Assembly (NCBI GenBank): GCA_041669745.1 | Contig: JBAYAO010000020.1 | Location: 1-17,912 of the forward strand | Length of the DNA: 17,912 bases | Direction of reading: 5' to 3' | Source: JBAZDV01 sp041669745 | Lineage (GTDB): Archaea; Thermoplasmatota; Thermoplasmata; Methanomassiliicoccales; Methanomethylophilaceae | Part shown: in pieces, positions 14,724-17,912 of the stretch | Layout of the letters: each line of letters begins with the position of its first letter | Position numbering within the stretch: the stretch's first letter is position 1 | Position numbers and translations under genes: made by a program | Notes under the pieces: generated by a model | The model's input: the letters and a program-made list of their open reading frames with translations, nothing else | The model's database searches: none | What the model was told of the DNA's origin: nothing

Positions 14724-17700
14724 TCACCTTTCCCTGCGGGCGAACAGAATACCGACAATGAAGATCGCAGCCACCAAACCGAAACCGATGAACATCGATG
14801 AGTAGGAAACCTCGTCGTATGTAAGCACTATGACCGTTGATCCGTCATCACTTACAACAGTATCGGAATAGTCCCAACCGGCCGAAGAATATCCTGATTT
14901 GGAAACAGACACATCGTTCCAGTCGTTGAGTATATCGGAAGTATCAACTCCTTTTTCGACCGTTGTGTAATACGTTCCGTCATCGGCCTTATGCCATCCG
15001 GACGGTATCTTGCTCGGGGTGCCTCCGTTCAGATCGATACTTACGGTAGTGACGCTCTCCGTATCCTTCCATACGGCGTACAGCGTCACCACTCCCTCAT
15101 CGTCGGTCATTCTGACCATGGTTGAAGAAAACTTCGCGGGGAAACTGTACCTGGATGTTGCATCCGGCGATGTCGCCCACCCCACGAAGGTCTGACCGCC
15201 GTTCTCGGTCACACCCGGCGTAGCGACCGTGAAATCCTCGTTCAAGACGTACGTCTCATCCTCCGGAGCATCCAACGGAACGCCGTTCATGTTGTAGACG
15301 ACGGTGTATGTTATCTCCTCCCACTCCGCAACAAGGTTCACAGTTCCTGTTCCGGTCGTGAGGTTTTTGAAGTATATCGTATCGACCAGCGATCCGTCCC
15401 ATGGCGACCAGTTCTTTCCATCATATGATTTTTTGGATGTGTCTCCATCTATATCATCGGATTTCCATCCTTTAAACAGGTAACCGGTCTTTACCGGCGT
15501 ATCGAGAGAGAATCCCTGATCGAATGTCGCGACCTTTGTCCTGTCCTCATATTCCACCGTGTAACTGTTCTCAGTCCACGAAGCATAGAACAGCGTCACA
15601 TTCCCATTCGTACTGCCACTGGTGGCCATCTCTTGTGTAAATGTTTTGACATTGTTCAACAGACTGTTTGCATTCTCATCATCCAATGACCATCCAGCGA
15701 ATGAATACCCAGATATGTCTTTTACCGTAGGAAGTGTGATGGGGTCCCCCAAATGGTATTTGGTGAGAACCTGCGGTGCTTCTACTCCGACCTTGTCGAC
15801 CATGAAGGAAATAGAGTACTCCGTGTATTCCCAGACTCCATACAGAGTGTACGTAAGGTTTGTGCCCGTAGAGTCGGCCATCTGTGATGTGAACTCCGTA
15901 TATTCTGTAGCTACAGTGGCTTTGCTGTCCGATGACCATCCGAGGAACGTGACACCAGAATATCTGTCACTCAGGTCGGGGGTTATCATCGCATCACCCA
16001 CAGAGCAGTACTTGTTGTATGATGACATGTCCGCCGTTTCACCTGACTTGTTGAGTTCGTATTTCAGAAGATAGGCTCTGTCACCCCAGACTGAGTACAG
16101 GGTTATGGTATTGTTGTTGGATGATATCAGATCTTTCATGACGTTGCTGGATGTCAGAATGATATTGTTTCCGGATGCCGAATTGGTTAGAGACCAGCCC
16201 TTGAAATCCATGTAACCTTCATTGGCGAGTGTTTTTCCGATGACTGTGGAAACATTTCCTGTTTCGACGTTCACAGTCTCGGTCATTATGCCGTAGCCTG
16301 TGTAGACGACAGTATACTCTATCGGTGACCATATCGCATACAGTCTGACCTCTCTGTTTGCATCTGCAACCGATCCGAGTCCGCCAGTGGGTTCAAAGTT
16401 GGAATTACCTGCAAAGAGAACGGTACCCTCCTCGGTTGTACTCCATCCAAGGAAGTCGTACCCTTTGAAACCAACACCTTTGTCTGAGATTTCATCGACC
16501 GTCGGGAGAACTACGACATCATCATCACTGTAACCCGACACTTTGAAGCTGGATATCCCCGCAATGAGCGTATCGGTACTGTTCATGTCATATACCATCA
16601 CGTAGTCGGAGTAGAACTCCGTCCTGACAACCACACTGTATTTCCCATCTCCGATATTCGAGAATGAAGACCTTGTAAGCACGTTATCCGTGAAGAACGT
16701 TCCACTGGTTGATACGAATCTGACCGATTCGTTGGTGTTGCTCACGGTACCGATGGTTAACGGGAAACGACTGTTATAGTATGTTACAAAATCCTCGTAG
16801 GTCAGTACCATGGTGTATCCTTGGCCATTGGCTGTGGTTGTCGTTATGAGTCTGGTGACACCACTGCCCGTAAGACTGCAGTGCCCCTCACTCCATACGA
16901 TCACAACATTAGTATAATCCACAAAATCTCCTGATTGGAAGTTTATCGTGTACGTGTCAGGGATCCATCCTGCGTATATATTCACATTACGTGCTATCTT
17001 CGTACAGAAATCGTATTCCACCGTGCAAGCTGAGTTTGAGTACCATTTGTCGAATGTATTGCCTTCCTTCACAGGATCGATTAACGGTTCGGAAACCGTA
17101 TCTCCTTCTTTCACACTAAGTGGAGATCCGAATGTTCCGTCTGAGATCGATCCGCTGTTGTAGAACGTCACAGTGTATCTGTTGAATTCGTAATTTACAC
17201 ATATCACCGTATCGTTCACGACTACGAACTCAGTACCGGTTATCTTCTCCATCTGTCCGCCACTGATGACTTCGTACCATGATTCCACATATTTGCCGGT
17301 CTTGAAATCACTGTCTATGTCCAGGTCGTCCACACTCGGGATGTAATAGGTACCGCCAGCCGATACGATACTGCTTCTCCCAGCATCTGTCAGCGCCCCT
17401 TTTTCGAACGTATAGTATACTGTCACCGTGAAATCTGTATCGACCATGTTCGTATACTGATCCATCGTGGCGTAAGTGGTCTTGAGAAGACAGATTATGG
17501 TGGTTGTGGCACCATCCCATTTCACACCGACATCCACTGGATTGGTGGATGTTCCGAATCCAAAGCATTGGGTACCGAATGTTCCGGCAGACACTGTAAC
17601 GGGAATCTCGAGGATCAGTGTCTTCACACCATAGCAATCCGCGAACGCATAGCCGCCGATCGAAGTGACTGCAGAGGGGATCTCTACACTCTTCAGCTGT

Positions 17701-17912
17701 TTGCAGTCTCTGAATGAACTTGCACCGATGGACGTGAGACTCTGTGGCAAGTCTATCGATTTGGCCGCACATCCGTAGAATGCATAATCGCTTATCGTCC
17801 TTAGCCCGGTGCCAAACGTGATATTCTTCAAACTGCTGCACCCATAGAACGCGTAATTCCCTATCGACGACATTCCGTTTGGCACGGAAACATTGTTCAA
17901 CGATGAACATGA
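14724..17912 (-). CDS. Giant BspA-type LRR plus InlB-type repeat surface protein, 5' end off window
   Basis: At least 1062 residues; the frame stays open to the right edge (CSSLNNVSVPNGM), so the start and signal peptide lie outside. The visible N-terminal part has four to five BspA/TpLRR units (NYAFYGCSSLKNITF, DYAFYGCAAKSIDLP, ASSFRDCKQLKSVEIP, GYAFADCYGVKTL). After a spacer come about seven InlB/Flg_new-type units ending in xLYAxW (AGW, AIW, SVW, GVW, ASW, AEW, AVW), several with an extra insert before the last strand. The protein ends with a membrane helix (MFIGFGLVAAIFIVGILFA) and RRER, as a stop-transfer anchor. BspA-type and InlB-type repeats are both typical of proteins of host-associated microbes and act in attachment. 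The frame ends five bases before the next start. An internal TTG at 17898-17900 is not the start. Confidence 0.88.
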   Translation of the reverse strand, partial: SCSSLNNVSVPNGMSSIGNYAFYGCSSLKNITFGTGLRTISDYAFYGCAAKSIDLPQSLTSIGASSFRDCKQLKSVEIPSAVTSIGGYAFADCYGVKTLILEIPVTVSAGTFGTQCFGFGTSTNPVDVGVKWDGATTTIICLLKTTYATMDQYTNMVDTDFTVTVYYTFEKGALTDAGRSSIVSAGGTYYIPSVDDLDIDSDFKTGKYVESWYEVISGGQMEKITGTEFVVVNDTVICVNYEFNRYTVTFYNSGSISDGTFGSPLSVKEGDTVSEPLIDPVKEGNTFDKWYSNSACTVEYDFCTKIARNVNIYAGWIPDTYTINFQSGDFVDYTNVVIVWSEGHCSLTGSGVTRLITTTTANGQGYTMVLTYEDFVTYYNSRFPLTIGTVSNTNESVRFVSTSGTFFTDNVLTRSSFSNIGDGKYSVVVRTEFYSDYVMVYDMNSTDTLIAGISSFKVSGYSDDDVVVLPTVDEISDKGVGFKGYDFLGWSTTEEGTVLFAGNSNFEPTGGLGSVADANREVRLYAIWSPIEYTVVYTGYGIMTETVNVETGNVSTVIGKTLANEGYMDFKGWSLTNSASGNNIILTSSNVMKDLISSNNNTITLYSVWGDRAYLLKYELNKSGETADMSSYNKYCSVGDAMITPDLSDRYSGVTFLGWSSDSKATVATEYTEFTSQMADSTGTNLTYTLYGVWEYTEYSISFMVDKVGVEAPQVLTKYHLGDPITLPTVKDISGYSFAGWSLDDENANSLLNNVKTFTQEMATSGSTNGNVTLFYASWTENSYTVEYEDRTKVATFDQGFSLDTPVKTGYLFKGWKSDDIDGDTSKKSYDGKNWSPWDGSLVDTIYFKNLTTGTGTVNLVAEWEEITYTVVYNMNGVPLDAPEDETYVLNEDFTVATPGVTENGGQTFVGWATSPDATSRYSFPAKFSSTMVRMTDDEGVVTLYAVWKDTESVTTVSIDLNGGTPSKIPSGWHKADDGTYYTTVEKGVDTSDILNDWNDVSVSKSGYSSAGWDYSDTVVSDDGSTVIVLTYDEVSYSSMFIGFGLVAAIFIVGILFARRER

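Noticed and set aside
17308..17910. 200-codon reverse-strand frame beginning with ATG near the right edge
   Set aside because: It is a shifted frame over the LRR region. Its Cys/Arg/His-rich translation lacks any pattern, while the overlapping frame shows clear LRR units open to the edge.

Overview
The window looks archaeal and most likely comes from a gut-associated methanogen of the Methanomassiliicoccales type. It opens inside a group II chaperonin (thermosome) gene with a Gly/Met-rich tail, and several genes start about 25-30 bases after a TATA box with almost no leader. The acetate-channel family gene and the long InlB-type/BspA-type surface proteins fit a host-associated methylotrophic methanogen. 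The lineage is an inference from gene content; no rRNA or mcr gene is present.

Left part (1-4250): the 3' part of the thermosome gene and a probable terminator. Two tandem, related, short serine recombinases follow, each with its own leaderless promoter. Next come a six-helix AceTr (GPR1/FUN34/YaaH) membrane protein and a probable 34-residue single-helix membrane peptide.

Middle part (4250-6800): about 1 kb of very AT-rich DNA without a convincing intact gene. It holds a decayed reverse-strand coding fragment and a recurring palindrome of consensus TTAACANTGTTAA, which lies before the promoter of an ArsB/CitMHS-type transporter. A second AT-rich gap of about 300 bases follows that transporter.

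Right-centre (6810-10414): a compact forward operon of three genes. The first encodes an AbrB-like domain joined to two membrane helices and a beta-rich tail. The second is a McrB-type AAA+ GTPase whose EVE/PUA-like domain is inserted between Walker A and Walker B. The third is a McrC homologue in which the usual nuclease D-x-K cannot be found. This is the best candidate for an unusual defence module.

Right part (10417-17912, reverse strand): a tightly packed surface operon that begins beyond the right edge. It encodes a BspA-type LRR plus InlB-type repeat protein (5' end cut off by the window), a beta-helix-like plus InlB-type repeat protein, a membrane-anchored transglutaminase-like protein carrying one similar repeat, and a three-helix membrane protein of unknown role. 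It ends two bases from mcrC, in convergent orientation. The layout suggests an adhesin or cell-envelope set with a linked processing or cross-linking enzyme.
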